Notes under the pieces: generated by a model
The model's input: only the letters and a program-made list of their open reading frames with translations
What the model was told of the DNA's origin: nothing
The model's database searches: none
In this document: positions 1 to 11,273 of the stretch, piece after piece
Layout: every line of letters starts with the position of its first letter
Numbering within the stretch: the first letter of the stretch is position 1
Origin: Entrophospora sp. SA101
Lineage: Eukaryota > Glomeromycota > Glomeromycetes > Entrophosporales > Entrophosporaceae
Assembly: GCA_958430865.1 (NCBI GenBank)
Contig: CAUDNR010001057.1
Location: 1-64,000, forward strand
Length of the DNA: 64,000 nucleotides
Direction: 5' to 3'
Made by a program: the position numbers and the translations under genes

Positions 1-3000
1 GGAGTACCCACCGCTGCTGGAAGAAGGTGAAGAACTATTCGAACTACTACTACTACTATTCGTGCCAGAAGTGGAATCCGAAGCTGTATTGTTTGGTTGA
101 ACTGTCTGTTGAGGTTGGAGAGTTGAAGTGTCCTCTGCCTTAGTTTCGTTGCTTTTCTCAGCTTCGGCAGCTAAACGTTCCCGCTCCACTCGCTCGGCTT
201 CGGCTCTTTCGTTGGCTTCCCGCTCAATTCTTTCTCGTTCAATTCTTTCGTTTTCACTGTCTTCGCCAGTTTTCTCATTTTGGGTATTATTGGCAAGAAA
301 ACTTAATATTTTCCTCTTGCTTTCGGTAAGCTTTCTCGCTGAATTATTGATTTCTCCGACCATGTCGACTACCAGCAGGTTTTTTTGCTCAGGCGATAAT
401 TCAATTTCTCGTTTAGTTTCAATCTCTTTTTCTAAAATTAAAGCAAAGTCTTTTAAAATTGCTTCAATTCTTTTCGTTAAAACTTCATCACTTCCGCCAC
501 CTTTAATCATTTCACAAATGTTTTTGATGGCTTTATCGCGAATATCTTCGACTTTTCCTCAATTGGCGGCATTTTTTATTGGTGGTTCGTAATCCAAATC
601 TGGACCTAAAATTTTTTCTTTAATGTGCTTTAAATTAGAATTACTCTTAAGTTGCCTGTTTTTTGGGGCTAAGACAAATACTAAATCATTTAAATATTCG
701 ATAATGGCTTGCTTTTCTTCTTGGGTGATTGGTTCACTGGTTTCGCTGGAAAAATCAGGAAGAGTTTCAATGATATCTTCTTGATCAATTTCCTCTTCCT
801 TATCTCTAATATCTTTTAACTGCTGAATTAATGAATTTATCTCGCTTTCTTTTTTTTCAAGAACTCACTTAATTACTTCTTGATTAACGGCTACTGGCTT
901 GTTTATGTCAATTCAATTGTCTACTTCCTTAGTTTCTATAACGAATTTTAATTCTCCGTCAACCTTTCTAAATCTTTCAGATTCTACTGTTTTTTTGCCA
1001 TCAATAATCATAGTTTGTATTTCAACTTCATAACTGGTTGCCTCTTGTAGCGAAGTAAGAAAATTCTCAAACTCAGTTAAAAATTGAAGATTTTCCTCCT
1101 TGCTTTCCTCTAAACCACGACCTTTTTCTATTTTTTCATTTAATTCTTCTAATAATTTGACTTTGGCTTTTCTTATCTCGCCAATTCGGCCAACTACTCC
1201 TCCATAAAGACGCCCTAATTGCTTATCCATTCTAGCTTTTTTTTCCTTTTCATTGGGGCCTATTTTGTATTTTTCAATTTCTAATTTTTTGTATGCTCTG
1301 ACACAATTAATTTGTCCCGGTTCAGTTAATTCTCGCTCAGTTAATTCTAGTTGATCCTTTTTGCCTTTTAACATTTCTTTAAATCTTTCGTAGTCAGTTT
1401 TTTCGATGCCGAACATTTTCTTTAACTTTAATATTGTAATAAACGCACTCTGAGCATCATTAATAACTTCCAAATATTTTCTCGTAAGTTCGATGGCTTG
1501 ATACTGATAAGTTCCCCCGAGGCTGGCCACAAAATCCGCTACTGGCTTAAATTCTCCTTTTTCGTCCCGCAATTCTGGAAATTCTAATTCTTCTTCGTCT
1601 CTTCGGTGGAATTCATTATAATCCGTTAAGTCCTCCACCGTTAATTCTTTATCATCTAATTCTTCTTGGATAATAAGTCCAATTTGTTCACCAAATCTCT
1701 CGTCAATTAATTTCCCGTCTCTTTTGATTTGCTTTCATTTTTTTCAATTAAGATATCCACCATATGCACCAACGTCTAAGTCCTCAACTAGACAAAAATC
1801 ATATTTCCTTTTTTCTTTTCCGCCACCCATAATTTGTTTATAGGCATTGTCCATTTCTTTAAATTTTTCGGCATCGCCGCCTCGGTCAGGATGAAGTTTA
1901 ACGGAGAGTTTTCTGTAGGCTTTTTTGATTTCTTCCTCCGAAGCGGTCTCGGGAAGACCAAGAATTTCATAATTTTCTTTCGTGGCACTAAAATCATTTT
2001 CCAGTCTTTTTTTAACTTTGTTTTTAGCTGCGGCAATGCTCTCTTCGTCCTTACCAATATATTCTTCTAAAAATTTATCGATTTTCTCCTTTTTTGTTAA
2101 AATTGCTGATAAATTATCCCTTTTAACATTTAACCAGTCTTGCCAAGTAATATCTTGGGTCGGAAAGGGTCGCTTACAAAATTCCTCAGAGCGAAAATGG
2201 TCTCGTTCGGCTTCCTCATTAAGAAAAGCGGTTAGAGCATCAGGATTACAACTGTTGGCAATGGCTTCACTAGTTTCTTTGATGATTTTTTTCCGGTGAA
2301 GAGAATATAATTTATCACTCATTCCATCCCAAAAACTGTCGTTTGCTGTTCCCCATTCATTTAATCCTATTGGCACCGAGACTAATTCGCTTTTATATTC
2401 ATTTCACTCCTCGGCTGAAAGTTCCGCCAGGAAAGGCGATCTTTGGGCTTCCTCAAATCTGTCTTTTCGAAGATGAGTATAACGGAGAATTCCAATATTG
2501 GATTTTATTCAATTTTTAATATTTTTCTCATCTTCATTCAATTTATACATTTTATACAAATAGTTAAGCCAATTTTGGTAGATTTCCGCTTCGGCTGGCG
2601 AAGAATAATTTAATATTTCTTGGGTGTCTTGCCCGTTCATAAGTCTTTTCACTTCTTCTATACTCTCAGAAATTTTTCTAACTATTCGGGCTAAACTGCT
2701 TAGTTCTTCAAATCTTTCAGAAAAGTTCTCTGAATTACCAATTTTTTCTTGAAATTCGCTGTAAATGTGATCTTTTACTCTTTTTTCAACTCATTCTGTT
2801 AACTCTTCTAAATCCAATAAATCTTTCAATTCTTTTGGAGCAAAATTTTCTACTATTTCCTTATTCAGACCTTGTATTTCTTCTTCGGAAACCCCAAAAT
2901 TAACTTGGTAGTTTATCGGAAATTTCGCGATTAGCCGTTTATAAGCTTCTCAGTCTTTAATGCTTTCCTCTCTGTTAGATTCAATTATGCTTCGTTGTAA

Positions 3001-3080
3001 AAATAATTTTCGATAGGCTTTTTTTGATTTCTAGAGCAGTAGCATCTTCATTTAGATTTAGTATTGTGTAGTCATTCATA
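1..3080 (-). CDS. Large J-domain, coiled-coil, Ser-rich protein (C-terminus off the window)
   Basis: Reading UGA as Trp, one minus-strand frame is open from the left edge to about 3030, giving roughly 1000 residues. A canonical J domain lies at 1860-1985 ([25 protein letters not shown]), the signature that stimulates Hsp70 ATPase. The N-terminus ([26 protein letters not shown]) looks like a second, HPD-less J domain, but it needs two single-base deletions, one in an A7 run, to join the main frame; a TAG at 3031-3033 otherwise blocks it. The C-terminal part has a charged Glu/Arg coil (130-260) and then an Asn/Ser-rich low-complexity tail. I see no signal peptide or membrane segment. A (GA)34 tract lies 52 bases upstream. 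The role is unknown; an Hsp70 co-chaperone or host-directed effector is possible. Confidence 0.75.
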
Positions 3081-3129
3081 ATATTTATAATTTTAATTCT
3101 ATATTCTTATATGTATATTAGATTTTTAT

Positions 3130-3131
<2 letters not shown>

Positions 3132-3199
<68 letters not shown>
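3132..3199. repeat. (AG)34 dinucleotide microsatellite
   Basis: A perfect AG tract of 68 bases ((CT)34 on the minus strand) lies between argS and the J-domain gene, 52-119 bases upstream of the latter's ATG. Its position suits promoter-spacing or leader variation by slipped-strand mispairing, as known for repeat tracts upstream of mollicute surface genes. Length in a single assembly is unreliable. Confidence 0.95.
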
Positions 3200-3200
<1 letters not shown>

Positions 3201-3227
3201 AGTTTTGTAAGGAAGATACTCTAAGTT

Positions 3228-4898
3228 TTACATTCTCTCCGGAGCGGTAATTCCGGCTAAATTCAAGCCAGTTTTTAAGATCACTTTTACTCCGTGGGTA
3301 AGGAGAAGTCTTTGTTGGGTTTTTGGCAAATTTTTTTCTTCAATGATTGTTTCTTTTTGGTAATAAGTTTGGAACACTTGAGCTAAATCAGTGAGGTAAT
3401 AAATTAGATGATGAGGTTTGTTTTCCTCAACGATTAATTGAAGAACAAAGGAAAAACGTAATAAGTTCTTTAAAATGTTTCTTTCTTCTTGACTTCAAGG
3501 CAAGTTAAGGTTCTCGTAATTTAGGCCTATTTTTCTGTCTTGGGCTTTGGCTAACAATTGATGACAACGGGCATAGGCGTATTGGGTGTAATAAAGGCGC
3601 GTTTTTTCCTTGTTTTCTTTTAGCAACTCAACATTGATAGCTAGGGGTTGATTGTTTTCTTTTTCGAGCAGAAAAAATTTTAATTGCTCTATTTCCATAT
3701 ATTTTAAGGCTTCCGCTAATTCAATAGTGTTCCCGGCTCGTTTGGAAAATCTTTCTGCTTGACCTTCCTTGGTAAGTAAATTAACTATCTGAACCAAAAT
3801 TATTTGCAAATCCTCCGGCTCGTATCCTAGCAATTGCCAGGCACTTTTCAGTCGGGCGATAGAACCATGATGGTCAGCACCTCAAATATTAATTAATTTG
3901 TTCGCCCTCTTTGCTTTATCTTGGTGGTAAAGAATATCCGAAAAAAAGTAAGTATAATCTCCGTCCTGCTTAATAATTACTCGGTCTTTGTCATCACCAT
4001 TTAAACTACTACGGAAAAAAGTGGCGCCTCCTTGAGTATAAATTAAATTCTTTTTTTTTAGTTCAACCAATAGTTCCTGGTGCTTATTTTTTTCGTATAA
4101 GCTGGTTTCCGAAAACCAAACATCAAACTTAACTCCACACTTTTCTAAATCCTGGCGAATTTTGGTTAATATTAACTTTAAAATTTCTTTTTTTCAAAGA
4201 GCCAATTCCTCTTTATTCAACTGCTTATGAATGTATTTGCTGCTTCATTTTTCTCTTAATTCTTGGGCAACTTCTTGGCTGGCTTTACCGGAATATTCTA
4301 TTTTCTCGAGTTCAGCAGGGAGAGAAACCCCTTGTAATTGGTGATAGAAGTAGTAAATAGAGTTAATTAGAGAGGTAATTTGTCCTCCGCGGTCATTAAT
4401 ATAATATTCTTTAATTGCCTGATAACCACAAAACTGGTAGACATTGGCCAAAGCGTTGCCAACAAAAGCATGACGAAAATGGGCTAAATGGAGATAGCCA
4501 GTAGGGTTAGTGGAAACATATTCCAGCAAAACAGAATTTTTGGGTTGAGCGGAGAGACCGATTTCCCTCCCGCCGGGGAACAGTTTACCAGTCACAATGT
4601 TTTTGAGAAATTGATAATAATAATTGTCAGTTAAGCGAAAATTGAGATAACCTCGGGGAGTAATTTCGCCTTGTAAATGCGGATTATTTTTGGTCAAAGC
4701 AAGTATTTTTTCAGCAATGCCTTTTACCGGTTGGTTAGTTTTATGAGCAAGAGGCAAAGCTAAATTTAGAGCAAAATCGGCTTTAATGGTTGCGGGAACG
4801 TTTCATTGTAAAAAAGAATGACTTCATTTTATGCCATTTTGGCAAGCGTAATTTTTTCATTGAGAAAGCAAAGAATTGATAATGTTCTCTTCGTCCAT
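3228..4898 (-). CDS. argS: Arginyl-tRNA synthetase
   Basis: The gene encodes 556 residues with internal UGA codons. This class I synthetase charges tRNA-Arg. The HIGH equivalent is HAFVGN (after STNPTGYLHLAH), followed by WGADHHG and the C-terminal anticodon-binding helices ending in LKTGLNLAGITAPERM, the usual ArgRS end. Length is normal for a mollicute ArgRS. The ATG at 4896-4898 gives the N-terminal additional domain. There are no frameshifts. It is read towards the (GA)n tract and the J-domain gene. Confidence 0.95.
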
Positions 4899-5105
4899 AG
4901 CCAGGTTTATATAATTTTTTAACTTAATTACCAATAAACCATGATGATTGAATTACTCAAAATAAGAAATCGGAAGGTTGACCAGAATAAAGATTTTACG
5001 AAAAACTTGGAAACCCAAAATTTTTACTAGCGGCAACTAAAAAAGGTTAGAAAGCAAAATATGACGCAAAAAAGAATTAATTGCTAAAAATCTTTTATAC
5101 CAAGG

Positions 5106-5180
5106 CGGAAAGTGGCCTAACGGTAAGGCACTTGGTTTGGGACCAAGGGATTGCAGGTTCGATTCCTGTCTTTCCGACCA
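5106..5180 (+). tRNA. tRNA-Pro (anticodon TGG)
   Basis: The acceptor CGGAAAG pairs with CTTTCCG, followed by A-CCA encoded in the DNA. The anticodon stem CTTGG/CCAAG encloses loop TTTGGGA, giving anticodon TGG. The T arm holds GGTTCGATTCC. Confidence 0.95.
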
Positions 5181-5429
5181 TAAAAATTATTATTTTATAC
5201 CAAAAAAGAGGTTCATCATAAACTTTTATATTTTATTCTATAAAATTTGTATATGGGTTGCTGAATTTTTAAAAAAATTATTTGATTTTCTAAAATCTAA
5301 CCTCTCTCTGAATAAGTATTATGGAAATTATTAAAAAAATTCGAATGACTGAATGTTCGTTTGATAAAAGAACTAATAAATTATTTTTCATTATTAAACA
5401 ATATACTTATACTCCAAAAATAGTTAGGT

Positions 5430-6347
5430 ATGTTCAAAGAAATTATGTTAGAACCCCCCATATACGAGGGTTATTCAGAAAGAGTAAAAGTAGTAAGAAC
5501 TTTTGATAGGGCAATTAGTCCTATAAGGTTTGTGAATGAGGAGATTTTAAAATTAGATTTAGAAAAACATTTTATCTTGTCTATCATTGAAAAGATTAAT
5601 GTAATTCCGGAATGACGAAAAAGAGAAATAAAATTAAAAGAGATTTTAGATTTAATAAATACCACAAAACGACGCATACGCAATTATCACAATGAAAAAA
5701 AAGCATATTATTTTCGCAAAACAGACCTTAATGAAGAACCAAGCAACTTTTGACTTCGTTTAATTTTTGCTCCTTTTACTCTTGGTCTTTCATTTATTGG
5801 CTATAATAGTAAAAAACAGGCTTCATTAAACAAGAAAATTAATAAAGAAAATAAAGAGTGAAACACAAATCATAAAATAAAAATCGACCAAGAGAATTCT
5901 CTTCTTTTACAAGAAATAACGTCGTTTAATGAAAGAATGAATAACATTATTTCTACTAATTGAAATTTGTATAAAAAAACAAAAGAAGAAAAAACAGATT
6001 ACTGACGCAAAGAAATTGACGGTGGCTGAGCGGACTTAAAACATTCTTCTAACTTTTCTTTTTCTTATCTTAATGATAAAAAAGGAATTTATATTATATG
6101 AAATAAAACAAAGGATAAATATTATGTAGGGCAGGCTAAAAGTTTAGGTGTAAGATTAAATCAGCATTTTTCAAATGGCGAGGTTAGAAATGTTAAATTT
6201 GTGAGAGATTGAGATGCTGGTGATTATTTTTGTTATAAATATTTTCTTTGTCAAACAAAAGATGAGTTAGATGCCCTAGAAAAACAAAAAATTGAGGAAT
6301 ATAATTCATTTGATGGAGGTTATAATGGCACTGGTGGAAATAAATAA
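5430..6347 (+). CDS. GIY-YIG-domain protein with coiled coil, possible 5' frameshift
   Basis: This is a 305-residue frame using many UGA-Trp codons. The C-terminal 85 residues form a GIY-YIG fold: KGIYIIW, YYVGQAKSLGVRL, then DELDALEKQKIEEYN. Known members nick DNA as homing or repair nucleases. Upstream is a hydrophobic stretch (LRLIFAPFTLGLSFIGY) and a charged helix, which could tether it to the membrane. A start at 5321 in another frame (MEIIKKIRMTEC...) would join this frame if the C6 run at 5455-5460 lost one C, so the true N-terminus may be about 45 residues longer and frame-broken here. Substrate is unknown. Confidence 0.7.
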
Positions 6348-6428
6348 GTTTAAAATTCCTCCGCCCAAAAACGAAAAGGAGAAATAATTGGTGTAAAATA
6401 ATAATTGCCTAAAATTATTAATAAATCT

Positions 6429-7046
6429 ATGACAAAAATCAGCAAGCAAGAATTTGCAAATTATGCAGACGAATTTTCTCGACTATTTGCTAATTTGAAT
6501 GCTGAACTAGAAGGAGACATTCAAGAGGCTATTAAAAAACTGGCAAGACTAACAGTTCCTTATATTCGAGCCAAAAATTCCCTAGTTCTCAGGAAAATGA
6601 TAGAAATTTTTCATAATTGAGGCGAACAATTTGGTGGCGATGACTATGCTAATGAACCAGTTTCTCGTTTTGGTAATTTGAGTTTGAAACAATGACTAGA
6701 AGAAATTGAAAAGAGATTAGAGGAGCATTATGTAGCAAAAGGGAAATATAAACCCGGTAAGCGTAGTTCTTTTGACTTAACAAAGCAAAAGTTAAATTGG
6801 TGTTACGAAAATTTTGAAGACGACGAAAAATTTGCGGCTATTTCTCCTTATTTGGATAAAGAGACTTATCAAGATTTATCAGGCTTTCGAGAACTTAAAA
6901 ACAAAGTAAAAAAACTGTCTGACGAGTACAATCTTTCAAAAAATGATGATGACGATGATACAAAAGCAGAAGAAATAATGTGTAAAAAATACTATTTTAT
7001 TGTTGATGACTTATACGCCAATTTTCAAGAAGCCGAAAGAAAAAAA

Positions 7047-7089
<43 letters not shown>

Positions 7090-7518
7090 GAGAATTCAAC
7101 CAATACTTCGCCCTCTCAACCCGACCAAAACAATCACTTTTCCGGTTCTCAATCGAACAATTCTCTAAGTGCCGAAGCCCAAGCCGAAATAGCCAAATTA
7201 CAAAGAGAAAAAGACTGAGCCGAAGCCAAGGTAAAAGAACTTCAAGACAAATTAATTAATAGTGCTAATTTATCCCAAGATAAAATTAAAGATTACGAAA
7301 ATCAATTAGCAACTGCTCTCAAAGAAGTACAAGATAAAGCCTGGCAAATTCAACGAACGCAAATTGAAGCAAAATCAGAGATTCAAGGGGTAAATCAAAA
7401 TCCAACCTCTTCTTCCCTTGATTGAAAATGAGCAGTAGGGATTGGTTTAGGAGCAATTATTGCTATTCTATTGCTAATTTTGATTGTAGTTAATATTAGC
7501 CGTAAGAGAGAAAAGTAG
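6429..7518 (+). CDS. Tail-anchored repeat-disrupted surface protein, phase-variable candidate
   Basis: From the ATG at 6429 (TTG at 6405 is an alternative) the frame runs through an acidic, helical region into an (AG)18 tract coding Arg-Glu repeats, then a short out-of-frame tail ending at 7257-7259. The frame one step away, open from before the tract to 7518, continues with an Asn/Ser/Gln-rich linker, a coiled coil (AEIAKLQREKD, KVKELQDKL) and a C-terminal membrane segment (GIGLGAIIAILLLILIVV) followed by SRKREK. Adding one AG unit, or removing two, joins both halves into about 363 residues. As assembled the membrane-anchored form is OFF. No homologue recognised. Confidence 0.75.
7049..7084. 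repeat. (AG)18 microsatellite inside a coding region
   Basis: A perfect AG tract of 36 bases lies inside the gene at 6429-7518 and encodes Arg-Glu repeats. Changes of one unit shift the downstream frame, making it a textbook contingency-locus arrangement. Confidence 0.95.
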
Positions 7519-7565
7519 CAATTGGTAGTGCGATCAGAAAAAGCTCACCCTTTGAAATAACCTGT

Positions 7566-8042
7566 CTATGCACAATGATTTTTTTCGTGTCTTCTCTCTT
7601 CGCATGAGTTACATTTCGTAGATGCACAATCAAGACAAATAGGAGATATTTCTTCTTTCTTATTAAAAAAGGCACAATAAAAATTACCTTTGTTTTTTTG
7701 GCACTTAGCACAAATTAAAGGAAATATTTTCAGTTCTCAGTAAGGAGTTAGTTTTTCCAAGTAAATTACTAAACTATCCAAAGTGAACTTATTTAAACGG
7801 TAATGCAAAATATCTTGGGTTTCGGCTGTGCTTATCTCAATTTGCTCGGCAATATCCTTTGCGGTTAACTTATTTTCTCTTTTGCAACGAATAATTCTCT
7901 GGCAAATCTTGTATTTAATTTTTTCCAAAGGAATAGGATTTTCTGGCAAACCCCATGAACCCCCTTGATAATTAGGGTCAGTTAATTTATCTAATATTTC
8001 CTTATCTCTTGCTGGATATTGATAATTGTAATTTTTATTCAT
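7566..8042 (-). CDS. HTH protein with C-terminal zinc ribbon (module 1, antitoxin-like)
   Basis: The gene encodes 158 residues; UGA at 7737-7739 is read as Trp. The middle carries a Xre-like helix-turn-helix (ICQRIIRCKRENKLTAKDIAEQIEI). The C-terminus holds paired cysteines (ICAKCQ, ICLDCA, TKCNSC), probably binding zinc. The HTH part aligns well with the protein at 55469-55849, and the zinc part with the protein at 20249-20998. It starts five bases after the gene at 8048-8416 ends, so the two are probably co-transcribed. An autoregulating antitoxin-like role is inferred. Confidence 0.75.
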
Positions 8043-8047
8043 CTTAT

Positions 8048-8416
8048 TTACCTCTTATTATCTTTTTTATCATATTGGTGTCTTCGGTAGCAGGTTCGAA
8101 TGCCGAGAAAATTAACTCCGTCTTTTAAGCACCAAATCATTTCGTAGGCTCTTCAACCCCGAAAAGTTATGTAAGAATAATATCTTCATTCACCTTCTTT
8201 CTCTTCGGGTTCGAAGTCGCCATCATTTAACCGCAAGCGTAAAGCAAAATTATAAATAACTTCATCAGTCATATAACTACCATGCTCTTCTTCGTAATGA
8301 GGATCAATGTGGATTTCATTTATTAATTGATTGTTAATTATTCCTGCATAAGGATAAACTCGGTAACCCTCTTTGGTAGTGCAGAGCAACTTGGGCAATG
8401 TTGTTCAGTCTTGCAT
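8048..8416 (-). CDS. Putative RelE/HigB-like toxin-type partner (module 1)
   Basis: The gene encodes 122 residues with UGA-Trp codons; the ATG is at 8414-8416. Its C-terminus (YEMIWCLKDGVNFLGIRTCYRR) is paralogous to that of the protein at 55093-55497 (YKLIWCCDENNLHILGVMDC). The strand pattern, a Tyr-x-x-Ile-Trp strand then a hydrophobic strand ending in basic residues, resembles RelE-superfamily toxins. Another shared motif is HIDPHYEEEH / EISPYYEKHN. The family is not identified with confidence; adjacency to an HTH gene in both copies is the main support. Confidence 0.6.
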
Positions 8417-8545
8417 TAGTTATATTAATATTTTTAATTTTGCTTGTGATCTAAGTCCAAGATACAGTGGAATAAGCTGCCGAAAAGAAACTATTTTACA
8501 GCAATTTTTCAATGTAAACAAAATAGGGAATAAACTTTATAAACT

Positions 8546-10480
8546 CTAATTTTCTAATCTCATTTGAATGAATTCTTTGTCAATTTCTTCCAAAAAAGAA
8601 GAATAGCCATCTTGCTTGCTGCTAATTAAAAATAAGAGTTTTTTTGCTCGGGTGATTCCCACGTAAAAAAGGCGTTTTTCTTCCACTAAGTCTTTATTTT
8701 CTTTGTAAGGCAAGGTTCCTTCATCTAAGTAAACAAAAAAAACAATCTCAAATTCTAATCCTTTGGCTTGGTGAATGGAGGAGAGAATCAGGTTATTGCG
8801 GGTTTTGATTAATTTCTTATCTTCAAAAGCAATCAAAAAATATTGTAAAAAGTCGCTCAACAATTCCGCCAAATTAACGTCAACCGTCCGCCGCTTTTTT
8901 TCCCAGTTTTGCACCACGTTGAGAAATTGCTGAATATTCTTTTCTCTCTCTCGCGGGTTATTAGTTTTGGTTTCTAAATGTTTTCAATAAGCAAAGGCTT
9001 CTAGAATTTCGGAAATAAAAGGAGTTAGTGGTTTTTTTTGGTCAAGGGCATTTTTAAAATTGTTGATTTTGAGGACAAATTCACAAATTTTAGCTGTCTG
9101 TTTCGGGCTAAGTTTCAGTTGTTCCGTGGTCGCGTTTTCTTCATTTCCTGCCAGGGAAAGGCTGACAATATTTTGATAATTATTTAAATAGTGATAAATG
9201 CCTTCTCCTTGTTTTTGGCTGTTGATTTCAATTTTCTCAATAGTGCGAGCACCGATGCCATCCATTAGATTTAAAACTCGCAATAAGGAAAGGTTATCTT
9301 GGTAAAGAATAGTCCGCAAAAAAGCCAAAACATCTTTAATTTCTCCTCTTTCAATAAATTTAAAAGCCCCGAGAATTTCGTAAGGGATTTTTTGGGCGAT
9401 TAATTCTTGTTCAATCCGCATGGAAAGATAATTATTCCGGTAAAGGAAAGCAATATCATTGAATTGACATTTTTCCCTAGTCAACAGCCAACGAATCCGG
9501 CGAATAATCAATTTTAAAGGAAAATGACTAAACTGGATTATTTTGGCTCCTTCCGTTTTGGTGGGAACTAGAAGATTACTAATCAATAGACCATTGTTTT
9601 TTTTGACAAAAGAGTTGGCCAAGGAAAGAATGTTATTTGTTGAGCGATAATTAATATTTAAATAAACCACAGTTCAATCTTTGTTTTCCGCCAAAGAGGA
9701 AATTAAGTGCGGGCTGGCGCCCTGAAAGCCATAAATAGCTTGGTTGGGGTCGCCCACCAGGAATAAATTTTGTTGTTTGCTAGTCAATTGTTGGGCAATT
9801 TCTCACTGAATATCATTAACGTCTTGGAACTCATCAATTAAAATGTGGACAAATTGCTTTTGGTATTCGCTTTTTATTTCGGGGTGGAGACGAAAAAGTT
9901 TAATAGTATAAATTAGCAAGTCATTAAAGTCCAAGGCTTGATTTTCTTGTAAGTATTTTTGGTACTCTTGGTAAATTTGGTATCTTGGGCGGTCAACTTC
10001 CGTTAAGTTTAACGGGTCAACCCCAAAACTATTTTTCCAGCGACCAATTAAGGAAAGAATGGTGCCAATTTCTTTTTTTTCCGCATTATAATTAAGGTCA
10101 TAGACTATTTTTTTGATAATATTTTCTTGGTCGTGGCGGTCATAAACCGGAAATTTGTTTTCGGGAAAACCTAATAAAGAAGCGTGTTTGCTTAAAAGAG
10201 AATAACAAAATGAATGAAAGTTATAAATATTCAATTCTGATTTTTGGGCTGGACTGGTGTAGGGATAAATTCTTTTTTTGATTTCTTTAATGGCTTTTTT
10301 GGCAAAAGTCAAAACTAAAATTTGCCGGGGTTCAATTTTCTTGGTAGTTAATAAATGAATAATTCGACTAATCAAAGTTTTAGTTTTTCCGCAACCAGGT
10401 CCCGCAATCACGCAAATTAATTTATGTTCTTCTAAAACTGCTTTTTTTTGTTGGGGGTTTAATTCTTGTAAGTATTCCAT
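8546..10480 (-). CDS. pcrA: UvrD/PcrA-family DNA helicase
   Basis: The gene encodes 644 residues of a superfamily 1A 3'-5' helicase used in repair and replication-conflict resolution. Walker A is AGPGCGKT (residues 26-33), motif II DEFQD (about 216-220), motif III VGDPNQAIYGFQG, motif V QAKGLEFEIVFFV and motif VI VGITRAKK. It is shorter than typical PcrA (about 730), mainly at the C-terminus, where the RNA polymerase-binding tail would be. There are no frameshifts. Confidence 0.92.
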
Positions 10481-10939
10481 TACTATAAGAATTTTTGGTT
10501 CGTTTTCCCTTTTGGCAAGAATGGAAAAACAGTTAGTTGAATGTTCGTTTTTTTATTTTAGTCTATAGCACAAAGAAACCCAACTAAATTATAAATCTAA
10601 AATTCCAAGGAAAGTAAGAAAATTAATGTACAAGATATTATATATTTGCGCGTGTGTAAGAAGCCATTAAATTTAACCATGATTTTTGCTATAAGTATAT
10701 TTTATGGTATACCAGCTAAAAAGAGTGCTGAAACTAGGCATTATTTGCTTAAACTTTTCAACATTTTGCTCTAATTAGGCTTAAAATAAATTATATTGTC
10801 TATTGTCAAGATTTGGGTAGGTGAAGGTTCTAAAAAGACTGAACATCTGCCTGAAGCCTCCTAAATCTAACCAAATCTCGAGAGTAGATTAATATGACTC
10901 CGAGAATTAAATTCAATCATAAAATTGTTATATATTCTA
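10481..10939. other. Non-coding stretch with a 70-nt potential stem-loop
   Basis: No convincing gene is seen. The segment 10809-10878 is bounded by a perfect 8-bp inverted repeat, AGATTTGG (10809-10816) and CCAAATCT (10871-10878), with an inner hairpin GTTC/GAAC around TAAAAAGACT. It lacks the GGAAGGAAGCAG-type apex of SRP RNA. It may be a small RNA or the 5' leader of the gene at 10940. Confidence 0.4.
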
Positions 10940-11224
10940 ATGAAAAAAAAGCCAATCCAAAGACCACTAAAAGTAAATTGCTTTAAATGCTCTCATCCTT
11001 TTGCGGTGAAATTTAATCCGGGTCAAGGAAAATATGTCGTGAAGAACAACTGAAGCTACTGAACGAACAAAAAAACCAATCAAGATAAATATATTTGCGA
11101 TGCCTGCCTAATCCATCTCTACAAAAAAGACAAATGAGAATATCTCGAGAATATCACTAATGAAAGCCGCAGGAGAATTTTACGCACTTACATTTATGAT
11201 AATACCCTCGAAGCAAGGGGTTAA
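10940..11224 (+). CDS. Small zinc-binding protein (two CxxC motifs)
   Basis: The gene encodes 94 residues, visible only with UGA=Trp. Cysteine pairs CFKC (residues 14-17) and CDAC flank a basic, aromatic segment (VVKNNWSYWTNKK), consistent with a treble-clef or zinc-ribbon fold; a basic C-terminus follows (ESRRRILRTYIY). No family recognised. A nucleic-acid-binding role is plausible. Confidence 0.65.
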
Positions 11225-11273
11225 TCTATTATTTTTTTCGTATCAATTCTAATTACAAGTGTAAAAATAGTAT

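Noticed and set aside
128..592. 154-residue plus-strand Ser-rich open frame
   Set aside because: Antisense shadow of the J-domain gene's coiled-coil region; the composition mirrors Glu/Arg codons.
7496..7711. 71-residue minus-strand frame
   Set aside because: It is out of frame with the zinc-ribbon C-terminus of the HTH gene (7566-8042), which explains the region better.
8061..8110. GGTTCGAATGCC-like T-arm sequence suggesting a tRNA
   Set aside because: No matching acceptor, D or anticodon stems; it lies in the toxin-like gene at 8048-8416.
10809..10878. Structured segment as SRP RNA
   Set aside because: The conserved GGAAGGAAGCAG-type apical loop is missing.
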